A stretch of 16,966 nucleotides of DNA. Origin: Verrucomicrobiota bacterium (GTDB lineage Bacteria > Verrucomicrobiota > Verrucomicrobiia > Opitutales > Seribacteraceae). The notes under the pieces are model-generated. The model made no database searches, was not told where the DNA came from, and saw only the letters and a list, made by a program, of their open reading frames with translations. Within the stretch, counting starts at the first letter, position 1. Every line of letters begins with the position of its first letter. Below, piece by piece: positions 1 through 6,093 of this stretch. The DNA lies in assembly GCA_030830145.1 (NCBI GenBank), contig JAURNO010000378.1, positions 1-16,966 on the forward strand, written 5' to 3'. The position numbers were made by a program, and so were the translations under genes.

Positions 1-265
1 AGACCCGCTTTCCGTTTTTTTGCAAAATATTGCCAAGCTCAAGGTAGGGGCCTTTGGGTTTCAAACCCGTCTCTTCCTCGAACTCCCTGAGGGCTGCATC
101 GAAGATTTTCTCCTCCTGCTCGGGTTCTCCTTTGGGAATAGTCCACCAACCTTCGTCCTTATTGGCGAAAAAAGGTCCTCCGGGATGAGCTACGAGCATT
201 TGCGTTCCGTTTGCTTTCGTCTTCTCAAAGAGGACTAACCCTCCACTAGTTTTTGCTCTGCTCAC
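1..265 (-). CDS. Nudix hydrolase, 3' end outside window
   Basis: Reading the minus strand from a GTG at 265 gives 88 residues with no stop before the window edge. Residues 46-68 match the Nudix box GX5EX7REUXEEXGU at every position: G46, E52, R60-E61, E64-E65, G67. This box binds the divalent metal used to hydrolyse a nucleoside diphosphate linked to another group. The N-terminus (KTSGGLVLF, then AHPGGPFF and WTIPKGE) fits the common stand-alone Nudix subgroup of roughly 150 residues, so about half the protein is seen. The substrate cannot be told from the sequence. The GTG start puts the first strand where the family usually starts; no clear ribosome binding site precedes it. It begins only 17 bp after the GNAT stop on the same strand, so it is probably co-transcribed with the GNAT and TPR genes. 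Confidence 0.88.
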   Translation of the reverse strand, partial: MSRAKTSGGLVLFEKTKANGTQMLVAHPGGPFFANKDEGWWTIPKGEPEQEEKIFDAALREFEEETGLKPKGPYLELGNILQKNGKRV

Positions 266-282
266 GCCTAAGGGATAAGCTT

Positions 283-783
283 TTACAGGTTTGCCGCCAT
301 GACGACCAAATCTTGCAACTCACCGTTCACCCTTCGACATTTCGTCTCGACTGAAACCGTTTTGAAACCCAAGGCAGTGTAACAGGCGAGGGCTGCCTTG
401 TTGTGCCCGAAGGTATTAAGGTGGATTCTCGAATAATTTCCGTATTGTTTTGCCCAAAGGAGCAAATCTCTGCAAAAAGCCTTGCCTACTCCCCGACGCC
501 TGTGTTCGGGGTGGACGATTACGCGGCAAAGAACGCCTGTCTTTTTTTCCCTTCTTGCGATGTCGGCATAGCATAGCAGCGTTTTCCGCTTGTCCAAATA
601 GGCGAATGAATTGAGGTCGGTCCGTTGGAGGTGCAATTGCATTTTACCTGCCGAAAATCCTTTCTGGAAGGTGTTGCCAGACCAAAGAGCCAAATCTTCC
701 CGTGTTCTTATCCATGAAACGAGTGTTTTCACTTCCTCCTTTCCTACCGAGGAAAGGTTCGACTTTACATCTTTGAAGATCAA
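283..783 (-). CDS. GNAT family N-acetyltransferase
   Basis: This 166-residue protein has the GNAT fold signature. Motif A lies at about residues 86-104, with RVIVHPEHRRRGVGKA matching the Q/R-x-x-G-x-G/A acetyl-CoA pyrophosphate loop. Motif B, with NKAALACYTALGFK, lies at 128-141. Such enzymes move an acetyl group from acetyl-CoA to an amine; the acceptor cannot be predicted. The N-terminal part (SWIRTREDLALWSG, residues 23-36) is a familiar GNAT variant in which Trp-rich helices replace the usual start. The start codon is TTG, sharing four bases (TTGA, 780-783) with the stop of the upstream TPR gene. That overlap suggests translational coupling and is the main reason for this start, since there is no in-frame ATG before the conserved core and no clear ribosome binding site. 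Length is typical of the family. Confidence 0.85.
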   Translation of the reverse strand: MIFKDVKSNLSSVGKEEVKTLVSWIRTREDLALWSGNTFQKGFSAGKMQLHLQRTDLNSFAYLDKRKTLLCYADIARREKKTGVLCRVIVHPEHRRRGVGKAFCRDLLLWAKQYGNYSRIHLNTFGHNKAALACYTALGFKTVSVETKCRRVNGELQDLVVMAANL

Positions 784-1562
784 GGCAGTCGGAGGGATTT
801 ATTCTTGGCCTTTAGGATTTCAGCGGGAGGAGGGCGGAACTTGGAAACCGGATTTTTATTCGGCCTGTACAGTCCTTTCGTTGCGGAAAGAATCTTTCTG
901 GCCTTCGTGTCCATTTTGTCTGCATTGTCGAATTTTTCTTGATTGAGAAGAATGAGAGCCAATCCTGCATACGAAGCTCCGACATCCGTATGGGTATCTC
1001 CAAACTTCTCTTGTCGAATTTCAAGAGCCAGTTTCATTTGCTCCAAAGCTTCCTCATGATTTTCCTGGCCCTCCAACGCCAAAGCCAGTCCTTCCCTGCA
1101 ATCCGCGATATCCTGGTGCTTGGAGCCGACCAAAGGCAATTTGGACTGAATGCAAAGTTCAAAGGCTTTTTGGGCTTTTTTGAAATTATTCTTGGATTCC
1201 TCGACGAAGGCTAGGTTTGCCTGCACGGTCAAAACATCGGTATGCCTAGCTCCCAAGGAGGGCAAAAGGGACTCCAGGGCTTGTTTATAGGCTTTTTCGG
1301 CTTTTTCGGTTTCGCCTAGAAAAAAATAAGCGACTCCTGTGTTGTTGTAAGTGGCTCCTATGTCACGATGTTTTTTACCCTGAAAAGGCAATCGTCCTTT
1401 CAATACATAATCGTATTGCTTGATGGCTTCTTCAAATTGTCCAAGCTTGGTGAGGTTGTCTGCCTGCCGGTGACGGTTTGCCCAATCCCCCAGACTAGGC
1501 TGAGCCAGTGAGGTTAATGTCCCCAAAAGTGAAAGCGAAAGTGAAAGAATGTATGTTTTCAT
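780..1562 (-). CDS. Exported TPR-repeat protein
   Basis: This 260-residue protein has a signal peptide (MKTYILSLSL, hydrophobic core to about residue 19, likely cut near LAQ). It then carries four TPR units of exactly 42 residues each (59-100, 101-142, 143-184, 185-226). Each opens with a G-x-x-H-x-D-[VI] element (GKKHRDI, GARHTDV, GSKHQDI, GDTHTDV), which is typical of kinesin-light-chain-like TPRs (TPR_10/TPR_12 class). A degenerate TPR precedes them at about 25-58, and a basic Pro/Lys-rich tail follows from 227. TPRs form a helical scaffold for protein contacts; there is no catalytic domain. The partner is unknown. The ATG at 1562 is supported by the signal peptide, although no Shine-Dalgarno sequence is visible upstream. 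It is the first gene of a run with the acetyltransferase and Nudix genes. Confidence 0.85.
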   Translation of the reverse strand: MKTYILSLSLSLLGTLTSLAQPSLGDWANRHRQADNLTKLGQFEEAIKQYDYVLKGRLPFQGKKHRDIGATYNNTGVAYFFLGETEKAEKAYKQALESLLPSLGARHTDVLTVQANLAFVEESKNNFKKAQKAFELCIQSKLPLVGSKHQDIADCREGLALALEGQENHEEALEQMKLALEIRQEKFGDTHTDVGASYAGLALILLNQEKFDNADKMDTKARKILSATKGLYRPNKNPVSKFRPPPAEILKAKNKSLRLP

Positions 1563-1684
1563 TGAAGTAAGATCAGGTGGGTGGCTAAACGGGCGAGATC
1601 ATTGGATTCGAAACGCAAAAAATACATATGGAAAGAAAAAAAACTTACGGATGAAGAAATCTCTTTGCCATTTAACCATATCTT

Positions 1685-1714
1685 TTGTTGTAAGGTATTT
1701 TTATAAATTATAAA
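1685..1714 (+). promoter_or_regulatory. Possible promoter for the small exported protein
   Basis: TTGTTG (1685-1690) and TATAAA (1709-1714) are 18 bp apart. A second TATAAA at 1702-1707 also lies within the AT-rich stretch before the gene. The match to a sigma-70 promoter is only moderate and AT-rich DNA produces such matches by chance. The divergent gap 1563-1734 shows nothing else clear. Confidence 0.3.
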
Positions 1715-1719
1715 CGGAT

Positions 1720-1724
1720 GGAGG
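1720..1724 (+). promoter_or_regulatory. Strong ribosome binding site before 1735
   Basis: GGAGG lies ten bases before the ATG at 1735, followed by an A/T-rich spacer. It is the best Shine-Dalgarno match in the window and fixes the start of the small exported protein. It stands out because several neighbours have no visible ribosome binding site. Confidence 0.75.
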
Positions 1725-1734
1725 AAAAATTGAA

Positions 1735-2037
1735 ATGAATATAAGCAAAAGATTGGTAGTTGGATTGTTCTTCGTGTTGGCAAGTTCACTTTTCATGGGA
1801 GCAATTTTTGAAAAGTCAGGGGCCAAACTCAAGGTAATCAAGGCAGGTGTCGACGAGAAAGGAAATCCCGTGTGCGTGAACAAGAGTCAAGTTTACCTAT
1901 TCAAGAAGGATCAGGCGCAAAACAAAATCGTCTTTTTCTACCATGATGCCCAAAGTCCCGAAGCCTTTGTAACCAAATCCTTTTCGGATGGTGAAAGCTT
2001 GGACAGTTACTGGGACGAACTCCTAAAGAATTGGTAG
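1735..2037 (+). CDS. Small exported or membrane-anchored protein, unknown function
   Basis: This 100-residue protein is not one I recognise. Residues 1-25 look like a signal peptide or anchor: basic start MNISKR, hydrophobic core LVVGLFFVLASSLFMGAIF. The rest is a short hydrophilic domain with alternating hydrophobic residues (KLKVIKAG, SQVYLFKK, NKIVFFYH) that suggests a small beta-sheet. It ends with the acidic-aromatic sequence SYWDELLKNW. There is one cysteine (C47), so no internal disulphide. The start is well supported by GGAGG ten bases upstream. The gene stands alone: it diverges from the TPR gene and faces the convergent gene ending at 2194. Coding status rests on the combination of ribosome binding site, signal peptide and a plausible protein sequence. 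Confidence 0.7.
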   Translation: MNISKRLVVGLFFVLASSLFMGAIFEKSGAKLKVIKAGVDEKGNPVCVNKSQVYLFKKDQAQNKIVFFYHDAQSPEAFVTKSFSDGESLDSYWDELLKNW

Positions 2038-2193
2038 GTTTTCCTCTTGCTGGCGGGTCGTTCATCCAACCTTGCTTGTACTGGATCGTCGGTACCCAAG
2101 CACCTGTTTGGGCGGATGTCCAGTTGAGGTTATGTATTTAACAATCCCAGCTTGCAAAAGTCGTTGGAGGTAAATGATCCTCTATTTAACTTC

Positions 2194-2775
2194 TCATTTT
2201 CCGGGGAGTTGATTCTTCATTTCGGCAAGGTTTTTGATTCTGTATCCGCCGCTCTTGTCCATCGGTAAAATTTCGCATAATTTACAATGTGACGGTCCGA
2301 TTACGAATCGCTTTATCTCTCCATCCGCATCGAATTTGATGGTCAACCCATTTCGTGGTGAAACTTCCACGCATTCGATCAAATCTTTTCCATTGTACCC
2401 CTTTTCGTTTGATTCCGTATACAAACCTTCGGGATGGACGAAACTGACGATCCTCCCAAAGCGAATTCGTCCATAACTCGTATGACGAATGAAGTTGCCT
2501 ATGCGAAAGGTTTTCTTTTCCCGATACTTGAATTCGTTCAATCTTTTGCACTGGTCTTCTCTGAGGCGAAAGAATTTCAACTGCTCGTTGTTTTGCCGGA
2601 GCAAGGGAGAGAGGTCGTGTCGATTGAGCTGCATAAGTTCGAACTTCTTGCGTCTCCCATCGATGATAAACAGAATTTCTCCAATTCGCTTCTTGCTGCT
2701 TGTCGGGAATTTTTCGATTACCCGATCTCCAACTTCCAAATCCTTGTGCTTCCGTCCCTTTTTTCTTGATGTCAT
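2194..2775 (-). CDS. Basic protein with two barrel-like segments, unknown function
   Basis: This reads 193 residues from the ATG at 2775. The open frame extends to a TTG at 2823, with another ATG at 2805, so the start is uncertain; an AGGA lies 12 bases before 2775. The N-terminus is very basic (MTSRKKGRKHK). Two segments resemble each other: residues 13-37 (LEVGDRVI ... RIGEILFI) and 90-112 (FRIGNFIRH ... RFGRIVSF). Both have the pattern hydrophobic-x-[VI]-G-[DN]-x-[VI] followed by [RK]-x-G-x-I, as in small SH3-, KOW- or Tudor-like barrels. A third, C-terminal part has H163-C164-K-L-C167, a CxxC pair. No signal peptide or membrane segment is seen, so it is probably cytosolic. The basic tail plus barrels would fit nucleic acid or ribosome binding, but that is inference; I do not recognise the family. 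Confidence 0.62.
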   Translation of the reverse strand: MTSRKKGRKHKDLEVGDRVIEKFPTSSKKRIGEILFIIDGRRKKFELMQLNRHDLSPLLRQNNEQLKFFRLREDQCKRLNEFKYREKKTFRIGNFIRHTSYGRIRFGRIVSFVHPEGLYTESNEKGYNGKDLIECVEVSPRNGLTIKFDADGEIKRFVIGPSHCKLCEILPMDKSGGYRIKNLAEMKNQLPGK

Positions 2776-2870
2776 ATTTTTGTCTTTTCCTAAACATACA
2801 CCCATTTGTATGAGTTTGCACAAAAATAGTTTAAGTAAATAAATAAACGAGAATAGGTTTTACTGCGAGG

Positions 2871-2901
2871 AGGAAAAGACCTTTCACTCGCTGAGTGAAG
2901 G
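2871..2901 (-). terminator. Hairpin terminator behind the DUF1080 gene
   Basis: The arms CTTTCACTC (2881-2889) and GAGTGAAGG (2893-2901) form a nine-pair stem with one T-G wobble and a three-base GCT loop. On the minus strand the stem is followed by GTCTTTTCC, a T-rich tail. This is the layout of an intrinsic terminator for the gene ending at 2981. It sits before the start region of the next minus-strand gene, so it would separate the two transcription units. Confidence 0.55.
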
Positions 2902-2980
2902 AAGAGCCTTATATTTTATTACCTCCCCCAAAAAAAGGTTTTCGCTGCCTTCTTACTCGGTTTGGAGCGGACCGTTTGGC

Positions 2981-4015
2981 TTACTTTTCGACAATCCAAA
3001 TGTTTCTGAACTGAAGAGGGTTTCCATGTCCTTGCAACTTGATGGGACCCGGAGTGCCTTCGGGATCTTTCCGTGAACCACCTGTTTTCCTCGGAATCTC
3101 AAAATTATCGTGGATGACGATGCCATTCAGGCGGACAGTGATCTTGGCGTTCTTGATTTTCTTGCCGCCTTTGGTTCGTGCGTTGGTGAAGTCGACGTCA
3201 TAAGCTTGCCAACTTAACGGGGGCAGGCAGGCGTTCACGTCCGACTCCTTAATCGAGTAAATTCCACCACATTCGTTGTGGGCGCCTTCCAATCCAAATG
3301 AGTCTAATATTTGAACCTCGAAATGATCGATTTGGTAAAAGCCACTGTTGCCACGGCCTTGGCCCCGGGCGGCTGGACGATAAGGAAGCATAAACTCAAT
3401 ATGCATGTGATAGTCGTTGAATTTTCTCTTGGTGCGGATGTCCGATCCATCCGTGTTGAGCAGTTTTGTTTTCTTGTCCAAGCGACCTCCCTGCCATTCG
3501 TCCTTATCCGAACCGTCAAAGAGGATAATGGCCCCCTTGGGAGCTTTCTTGCCTAGGGTTGGGGCTTTTCTCGTAATCTTGTTCAAGACGAGTTTATTAC
3601 CTAGGGTCAAAGTCTCCGTGGAAATAATTCCGGAATAGGGCTTGTTGCCTTCGGGTGGAAATTTTTGAGTCGCGCTGAAGTTATCGGCTGAGTCAGCAAG
3701 ATACTTTCTTTTGCCCTCGGCGGGGCTCAAAGTAACTTTCTTGCCTTCCAGTTTTCCACTAAGCAGGCTTTTACTCTTTCCGTCCCAACCGGCTCCGGGC
3801 AAACCACCCGCGTAAAGAACGGCTTGAAATGATCCCTTGTCCAAGCCAATGACCTGAGCACCCATGCCATTTCCCAAATACTCCCCTTGAAAGGCGAAGT
3901 CGGCAGGGATGTTAGGGTCTTGGGCGTCGACGTAGGTTCCCGGGAACACCTTTGGAGCGGCGGAACCGGAAGAGGGTATAAGTGAAAATAAAAGAAGGGT
4001 GTAAAGAAGTTTCAT
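2981..4015 (-). CDS. Secreted DUF1080 (3-keto-disaccharide hydrolase domain) protein
   Basis: This 344-residue protein has a signal peptide (MKLLYTLLLFSLIPSSGSAA, cut near residue 20). An N-terminal extension (about 24-150) ends in the linker RKAPTLGKKAP. The DUF1080 domain (about 160-344) follows: ILFDGSDKDEW, RGNSGFY at 222-228, EVQILDSFG at 233-241, CGGIY at 249-253, PPLSWQAYDVDF at 265-276 and GPIKLQGHGNPLQFRNIWI at 323-341. The domain is a concanavalin-A-like sandwich. Some members hydrolyse 3-keto-glucosides, others have no known activity, so the substrate stays open. The same extension plus DUF1080 layout is common in Planctomycetes and Verrucomicrobia. The start at 4015 is preferred over an in-frame ATG at 4036 because AGGA lies six bases before it and the signal peptide then begins MKLL. 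The protein should act in the periplasm or outside the cell. A terminator follows at 2871-2901. Confidence 0.92.
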   Translation of the reverse strand: MKLLYTLLLFSLIPSSGSAAPKVFPGTYVDAQDPNIPADFAFQGEYLGNGMGAQVIGLDKGSFQAVLYAGGLPGAGWDGKSKSLLSGKLEGKKVTLSPAEGKRKYLADSADNFSATQKFPPEGNKPYSGIISTETLTLGNKLVLNKITRKAPTLGKKAPKGAIILFDGSDKDEWQGGRLDKKTKLLNTDGSDIRTKRKFNDYHMHIEFMLPYRPAARGQGRGNSGFYQIDHFEVQILDSFGLEGAHNECGGIYSIKESDVNACLPPLSWQAYDVDFTNARTKGGKKIKNAKITVRLNGIVIHDNFEIPRKTGGSRKDPEGTPGPIKLQGHGNPLQFRNIWIVEK

Positions 4016-4102
4016 GGAGTATCCTTTACTCGGCACCGGCAGATGATTGCAAGTCGATAGGGGTCCGAAAGGAAGAACCGTGAGACAGGGCCAAGGGGGG
4101 AT

Positions 4103-4549
4103 TCAAGAGTTTTCCAACAGGTCGGCGAAACTGCGCATGTATTCAACGACGTCTTCTTTAACGTTTCGTCTCAGGTGGCGAAAACCTCCGTTCAAGTTAT
4201 CTAGAATGGCTTTGTCGGAAAGGTTTTCCAATTTGACGATGTCGGAATGACTCAAACCGTATCTTTGCATGGTGATGAAAATGTCATCCACCTTGCTTCC
4301 AGTGTATGAACAGTAATCTGTGGCATGTTCAGACCATTCGTCTAGTTGGAAATCAATCGATTCGACGATTTCAAAACTACTCATTCCGGTAACGGTTTGT
4401 ATCAAATGTCCCGCATTGCATTGACCCATGTGGCCCCATTGGTACTTGGCGTCCGTATCTTCGAGTCGAGTAGATGTTGCCCGCAAGGCATCAATGAGAA
4501 ACCTCTTGTTAGAGGAAAGCTCGATGGATTGAGAATTATGCGAATTCAT
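4103..4549 (-). CDS. Uncharacterised protein with WGHMGxCNxGH motif
   Basis: From the ATG at 4549 this gives 148 residues; the open frame extends to 4648, with another ATG at 4561, but the extra residues look unlike protein and no ribosome binding site decides the start. No signal peptide or membrane segment is seen. The striking part is W38-G-H40-M-G-Q-C44-N-A-G-H48, followed by E71-W72-S-E and D78-Y79-C80. Two cysteines and two histidines in this spacing could hold a metal or form a redox or catalytic site. Helices follow, with R124-H-L-R-R128 and a C-terminal VVEYMRSFADLL helix. I recall similar unnamed proteins in Bacteroidetes and relatives but know no function for them. It lies 87 bp before the DUF1080 gene on the same strand and could share its transcript. 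Confidence 0.75.
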   Translation of the reverse strand: MNSHNSQSIELSSNKRFLIDALRATSTRLEDTDAKYQWGHMGQCNAGHLIQTVTGMSSFEIVESIDFQLDEWSEHATDYCSYTGSKVDDIFITMQRYGLSHSDIVKLENLSDKAILDNLNGGFRHLRRNVKEDVVEYMRSFADLLENS

Positions 4550-4749
4550 GATGCAATACATTATTAAAATCAAACTTTTGAATATTTCAAATCTGAACTG
4601 CAAACGATTTTCGATAAGAGTAACAAGGCGAGCAGGCCCGTCGGACAAATCTTTGGTGTTTGGAAGATAAGAAACAAAATAGGGCTGATGAATCTTTTAG
4701 GATTATAGTTGAATCCACCAACCTTTACTCTTTCTTTTGTTTTAGGAGT

Positions 4750-4785
4750 GTTTAAAGGTAAACAAATTCTGTGATCATCAGATCA
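4750..4785 (+). promoter_or_regulatory. Two short inverted repeats before the DUF898-M48 pair
   Basis: GTTTA-aagg-TAAAC (4750-4763) and TGATC-atca-GATCA (4772-4785) each have 5-base arms around 4-base spacers. Their centres are 22 bp apart, about two helical turns. They lie 46-81 bases before the ATG at 4831. They could be operator half-sites, but their sequences differ and arms of this length occur by chance. No clear promoter or ribosome binding site is visible in the rest of 4650-4830. Confidence 0.25.
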
Positions 4786-4830
4786 ATTAGGGCTTCAGCC
4801 TATCCTTACCTTGCCGAAACAAATTAACTT

Positions 4831-6093
4831 ATGAAAATTTACATAGCAAAAAATAGGGTTAGGCATGGACCTTACGGATTGTCCGAGCTGAACGCCAAAG
4901 TTGCCCGTGGTGATTTCGTGGCCACCGACTCTGCCTGCTTTGATGGAAAAAACTGGGTTTCAACTTCGGACGTACCTGGTATCGTCATTCCAACGGATCA
5001 TATTCAGACGCTGGAAAATAATATGGAAAACCCTGTGGCGGGTGTTCTGACCTCGCGCTTTCCAAAGAGGAAGTTTTCCGATGAAAAATCCCAGACGCCC
5101 ATCGTTCGCGAACTTCTTTTCACTGGAACAGGTTCTGAATTCGCTCGCATTTGGATCATCAACCTCCTCCTTACCGTTTGTACCCTTGGCATTTATTCTG
5201 CATGGGCGAAAGTACGTTCGATCCATTACTTCTATGGGAATACCTCGCTGGATGGATCTTCTTTTTCTTTCGTCGCCAACCCCGTCGCCATCCTTAAAGG
5301 GCGCATTATTACCTTTGCTTTGTTCGGAGCCTATACTTTTTTTCAGACGGTGGAACCTGTCGTTTCCCTCATCCTCCTGCTGGCGGTTTTTCCTCTGATT
5401 CCACTTTTGGTTGTGCGCTCGATGCGTTTCCGTATGCAAAACACGGAGTATCGCGGCCTCAAATTTAATTTTACGGGCAGCGTTGGACATGCCTATTCCA
5501 TTTTCTTTGGCGGAGTTATTCTTACTTATGTAACCTTTGGCATTCTTTTTCCCTGGTGGGATTGCCAAAAGAAGCAATACTTGATGGGAAACTTGAGATA
5601 CGGCAACAGACGCTTCGAGAGTTTTCCACGAAGCGGGACCTTTTACAAGTGCGCCGGTATTTGCATTCTTATGGGAATCGGGACGATGGCTCTCATGTTC
5701 TTGCTTTCCATTGCCGCTATTCCTCTGCTTGGAGAATACGCCGTAATGGCACTTGTTTTTTTCCTTTACCTGGGTATGGGAGTTACTTGGGCCTATTGGC
5801 ATGTCTCTACGACAAACCACGTCATGGACTCCACGAACTTGCCTGGGGTTTATTTTCGAAGTCGTATGAAGACTCCCGACTTCGTAGCCCTTTGGTTCGT
5901 CAATATTATTTTGTTGGTTTTTACCGTCGGTTTAGCCACTCCTTGGGTCATGGTCCGCAATGCCCGCTACCGGATCAGTTGTACTCAGGTTATAGCTGGT
6001 GATTTGGATTCCTTCATAGAGGGGCAAATTGAGAATACTTCTGCTCTAGGTGAAGAATTGGGCGAGACCATTGACTTGGGAATTGGCTTATGA
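4831..6093 (+). CDS. GYF_2-DUF898 (YjgN-like) multi-pass membrane protein
   Basis: This 420-residue protein starts with a GYF_2 domain (about 1-50: KIYIAKN, HGPYGLSEL, then W42), a small cytosolic module thought to bind protein ligands. A linker to about residue 90 leads to a DUF898/YjgN membrane domain (about 95-395) with six or more hydrophobic segments. The domain contains three related units: TLGIYSAWAKVRSIHYFYGN (118-137), TFGILFPWWDCQKKQYLMGN (235-254) and a third near TVGLATPWVMVRNARYR (365-381), each a membrane helix end followed by a basic-aromatic loop. E. coli YjgN is an inner-membrane protein of unknown function, so the biochemical role is open. The stop overlaps the start of the M48 peptidase gene as ATGA (6090-6093), so the two are translated together. 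No Shine-Dalgarno sequence precedes the ATG at 4831, but the GYF_2 domain begins right there, supporting the start. Confidence 0.9.
   Translation: MKIYIAKNRVRHGPYGLSELNAKVARGDFVATDSACFDGKNWVSTSDVPGIVIPTDHIQTLENNMENPVAGVLTSRFPKRKFSDEKSQTPIVRELLFTGTGSEFARIWIINLLLTVCTLGIYSAWAKVRSIHYFYGNTSLDGSSFSFVANPVAILKGRIITFALFGAYTFFQTVEPVVSLILLLAVFPLIPLLVVRSMRFRMQNTEYRGLKFNFTGSVGHAYSIFFGGVILTYVTFGILFPWWDCQKKQYLMGNLRYGNRRFESFPRSGTFYKCAGICILMGIGTMALMFLLSIAAIPLLGEYAVMALVFFLYLGMGVTWAYWHVSTTNHVMDSTNLPGVYFRSRMKTPDFVALWFVNIILLVFTVGLATPWVMVRNARYRISCTQVIAGDLDSFIEGQIENTSALGEELGETIDLGIGL

Noticed and set aside
2095..2112. Hairpin CCCAAG-cacctg-TTTGGG after the small exported gene
   Set aside because: Six pairs including one wobble and no T-rich tail on either side, so not a convincing terminator.
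2038..2160. Stop-free stretch on the minus strand that looked like a gene remnant
   Set aside because: Short, no start signal, and no protein family I can recognise; open frames of this length arise by chance.
4960..5820. Minus-strand open frame opposite the DUF898 gene
   Set aside because: Antisense of a well-supported membrane protein; the protein is very hydrophilic with no domain and no start signal.
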